64,000 nucleotides of DNA from Muscardinus avellanarius (taxonomy: Eukaryota > Chordata > Mammalia > Rodentia > Gliridae): NCBI GenBank assembly GCA_963383645.1, contig OY726560.1:26537800-26601799 (forward strand). The letters are read 5' to 3'. Of the stretch, positions 61,113-64,000 are shown in pieces; position 1 is the first letter of the stretch, and every line of letters begins with the position of its first letter. A program made the translations under genes and the position numbers. Below the pieces are notes generated by a model. That model searched no databases. It saw nothing but the letters and a program-made list of their open reading frames with translations, and was not told the origin of the DNA.

Positions 61113-63417
61113 GAATTCACCGAATCCAGTACAGCTACATCTGTGTACTCAAGAACAGTGAGTCAAATTGCGAGCCACAGAGGAGAAATCCCAGTACTGT
61201 ACTCCCTGGGACTTGACCCAGTGGGGGAGGGGTGGTGGCAGAGATATCACACCATAGGAGAACGTGCAACCTGGCACCCCCCACAGTCTAAAGCAGCCTC
61301 TATCGACTCTCTGGGTCGGAGACTCTGTGATACAACCCAGTAAAGGAGTAGTGGGGTCTGAGATACTACTGACTCGAGATCCAGAACACCTTAAGTGAAG
61401 TCATAGTGACCCAAGGGAAGAACCCAGAGAAGGCACAAACTTCCGAAGTCATGGGAAAGAGGAATAATACTGGAGCAATGAATGCCCACAACCCCACAAC
61501 ATCAGAACCCGATAAAACAGAAAATCAGAGATTTCTAGAAGATCAAATTAGGAAAATAACTGTAGAAATAATAGAGGTGCTTCGAAAAGAACTCAGAGAG
61601 AGCCAAAAAGAGATAAAGGATGCAATTAATGAAGTAAAGGCCTCAATTCAAAGCACAAACAACCGATTAGACCACATGGAGAACAGAATCTCGCTCTTAG
61701 AAGATGATCATTCCAAAAATGGATGCATAGTTTCTAATCTAGGAAAAAATATCCGACAGCAGGAATCTGACATTGAAGAAATATGGGCCCATTATAAGAG
61801 AGCTAACCTAAGAATAATTGGAATAGAAGAGGGAAAAGAAAGTGAAACCAAAGGGATCAACAATCTCTTCAAGGAAGTAATAGCAGAAAATTTTCCAAAC
61901 ATAGAGCAAGAGGTTGATACACAGGTCCAGGAAACTTATAGAATTCCCTTTAGACAGGATCGGAGAAGAGGATCCCCATGTCACATAATTGTCAAAATGA
62001 CCAATGTGGAAGCCAAGCAGAGAATCTTAAAGGCAACAAAAACAAAGGGCCAAGTGACATTCAGAGGCAAACCAATTAGAATCGCTCTCGACTTCCCAAA
62101 CCAAGTAATGAGAGCCAGAAGGGCTTGGAGTAAAATATTCTAAACTCTGAAAGAAAACAACTTCCAGCCAAAAATTTCCTACCCAGCAAAACTTTCTATC
62201 AAATTAGATGGAGAAATAAGAAGCTTCCATGACAAACAGAAACTGAAGGAATTTTTGTCTTCAAAACCAGCGCTAGAGAAAATACTCAAAGAGATTAACT
62301 ACAAAGAAGAAATAGGTAACACACACCAGAACCAGAGAAACAAGAGTTTCCATCCAACAGTCAACTAAGATTGGTTATCTGTGGAGATTCATTACTTATG
62401 TTAGTCTTTTACCTATCTCTAAATGGTATTGTTTGCCTTTATTGTTGTTAATTTTTAGGATTTCTAGTTGGAATATTAATATACCTTCAGATATAGCATT
62501 TGGCAATATTTTATCCCATTCTATTAGTAACTGTTAACTCTGTTTACATTGTCTTTGGATATACAATATTTTTTTTTAGGGAGTTTGTATACTCTTCTGT
62601 TGCCTGTGCCATTGAAATCATATCCAAGAAATCACTGCCAATTTCAGTGTTGTGAGGTTTTATGACCCAGATTTTCTCCTAAAAGTTTATAGTCTTAAGA
62701 TTTATATTTAGGTCTTTTATCTATTTTGAGTTAATATTTGTATATGGGATTAGGTAAGGGTCCAACTTTATTCTTTTCCATGTAATTATTATTTTTCAAC
62801 AATATTTAGTTAAAAGATTAGTATTTCTACCACCAAATGTTCGTGGAAACCTTGTCAAAAATAACTTGACAATATAGGGAAGAATTTAGCTCTAGGCTTT
62901 TAATTAACTCCAATGGTTTATATATCTGCCTTTAGAATAGTACTACACTGTTTCAATTATTGTAGCTTTATATGGTTTGAAATCAGAAAATATATATCTT
63001 CTAGCTTTGTTCTTTTTAAAGATAGTTTTGGGTATCTAGAGTCCATATTCCATATTAGGATAGAGTTTTTTTCTGAAAAATAAATATATAAATATATGAT
63101 AGTTTCACCTAAAAAAATAGAAAAAAAATATTCTCTGGTAAGAAAGTAAAAAGAAATATTGAAATGTTATCTTTAAGTCATCAAAAGCTTGGTATCAGAC
63201 AAATGAAACTGTTATGTGAGATTATCATTTTTAATTTTGGATAAATTGCTATAATACTAGATGTCAACCACTAAGCCAAGCTTGGGAGGGAGGGATGGGG
63301 AGGGAATGGGGTGGGGATCGGGTGGGGGCTGACTGGGCGATGTGTGCATGTATGTCTACAAATTTTGTATCCCACTATGATGTATGAATACAGTGCACCA
63401 ATAAAAAATTAAAAAAT
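61113..63417 (+). mobile_element. Composite L1 derivative, copy B (5'-truncated)
   Basis: Same order as copy A: the last 293 bp of 5'UTR, ORF1, linker, inverted ORF2 block (about 62,420-63,130), then sense L1 3'UTR ending 'gcaccaataaaaaatt'. It is near-identical to copy A by eye over long runs, including across both inversion junctions. It starts within the 5'UTR at 'gaattcaccgaatcc', a typical 5' truncation. Its TSD and target differ from those of copy A, so the two are independent insertions and not a segmental duplication. Confidence 0.9.
61406..62368 (+). pseudogene. L1-type ORF1, one in-frame stop (copy B)
   Basis: Same 320-codon frame as copy A. It is open for 245 codons through the coiled coil and RRM core (RANLRIIGIEEGKESETKG), then has a TAA at 62,141-62,143. 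The remaining 75 codons of the C-terminal domain continue in frame to the natural stop at 62,366-62,368. The stop differs from that of copy A. In L1 the protein binds the element RNA. Here it would lack most of the C-terminal RNA-binding domain. Confidence 0.9.
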
Positions 63418-63639
63418 TAAGCAATTTGGTACTAAAGTAAAGCACTGAATGGGGTGATGATTTTAATAGTACTTTTTTAAGGCCCTAGTGCCAGAGTCTA
63501 AATGGACAAGTAAAGGACAAATAGACAATGGTTAAATAGACAAGCAAAGGACATCCAAGAGTTTACAAAGTAAATGCTTCCTGAGAGCCAGGAAAGCACT
63601 GATAGAAGTGAAAGTTACTGGAAGAAGCCCTGGATAATA
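63418..63639. other. Short unassigned stretch
   Basis: TSD then A-rich sequence between composite B and the next L1. It may belong to the L1 to the right. Confidence 0.4.
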
Positions 63640-64000
63640 ATCACTTGCATCTTTTCAAACCATAATGGAATAAAAATAGAAATCAACAAAGGGAAACTCA
63701 AAAGAAACTATTCAAATACATGGAGATTGAATGATACACTATCGAATGATGAATGGGTAAGAGCGGAAATTAGGGAAGAAATAAAGAAATTTATGGAAAC
63801 AAATGAAAACAGAGACGCAACTAACCAAAATCTATGGCAGACTATGAAGGCAGTATTAAGAGGAAAGTTTATTGCATTGAGTGCCCACATAAGAAGGACA
63901 GAGAATCACGAAGTAAAGAACCTAATGACACAACTCAAGGACCTAGAAAGACTGCAACAGTCTAATCCCAAAGCCAGCAGAAGGCAGAAAATTATTAAAA
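63640..64000 (+). mobile_element. L1 ORF2 fragment, open to the window edge
   Basis: The frame containing 63,721 is open from about 63,640 to the last base. It encodes [62 protein letters not shown] and [16 protein letters not shown]. This is the stretch of L1 ORF2 between the endonuclease and reverse transcriptase. It shows little decay, so a longer L1 probably continues beyond the window. Confidence 0.88.

Overview
The window is vertebrate nuclear DNA from a rodent genome. It is AT-rich and gene-poor, and it is filled with L1 fragments, MaLR-type LTR pieces and many copies of a composite 7SL/tRNA-like SINE. The SINE has a 7SL (B1-like) left half and an ID-like right half (B1-dID layout), which points to a squirrel-related clade (Sciuridae, Aplodontiidae or Gliridae). 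I cannot name the species. I see no host protein-coding gene, no tRNA or rRNA gene, no CRISPR array and no bacterial or plasmid sequence. The only convincing reading frames belong to retroelements.

Layout. Bases 1-42,090 are intergenic: L1 fragments (about 1.4-2.4, 6.1-7.5, 12.0-13.1 and 16.5-17.3 kb), more than 20 SINEs, several microsatellites and one antisense MaLR LTR (41.4-41.8 kb). At 42,108-44,869 (minus strand) lies a full-length, young, non-autonomous L1 derivative. It has a 5'UTR, ORF1, an inverted piece of ORF2 and the L1 3' end, and is flanked by a 13-bp target-site duplication (TSD). A second, 5'-truncated copy of the same composite lies at 61,113-63,417 (plus strand) with its own TSD.

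The densest part is 48.5-59.1 kb. A SINE at 48,480-51,062 is split by a 2.37-kb composite retrotransposon (48,542-50,909, minus strand). That element is made of about seven 70-bp GC-rich repeats, three repeats of about 180 bp, about seventeen 50-bp repeats and an L1 3' end. It is bounded by a 14-bp TSD, so its architecture recalls primate SVA elements. A solo LTR follows (51,074-51,494). Next comes a 6,962-bp class II (betaretrovirus-like) endogenous provirus at 51,600-58,561, minus strand. Its two 327-bp LTRs look identical by eye, it has a perfect 6-bp TSD, a tRNA-Ile-type primer site, two canonical -1 frameshift sites, open pro and pol frames, one in-frame stop in gag and a collapsed env. 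A SINE-in-SINE nest with (GA)n and (CA)n tracts follows, then L1 pieces, composite copy B and an L1 ORF2 that runs off the right edge.

Functionally, the window shows L1 and the non-autonomous elements that appear to depend on it (SINEs, the ORF1-plus-inverted-ORF2 element and the VNTR element), next to a recently integrated endogenous retrovirus. Coordinates of old repeats are approximate. All comparisons were made by eye.
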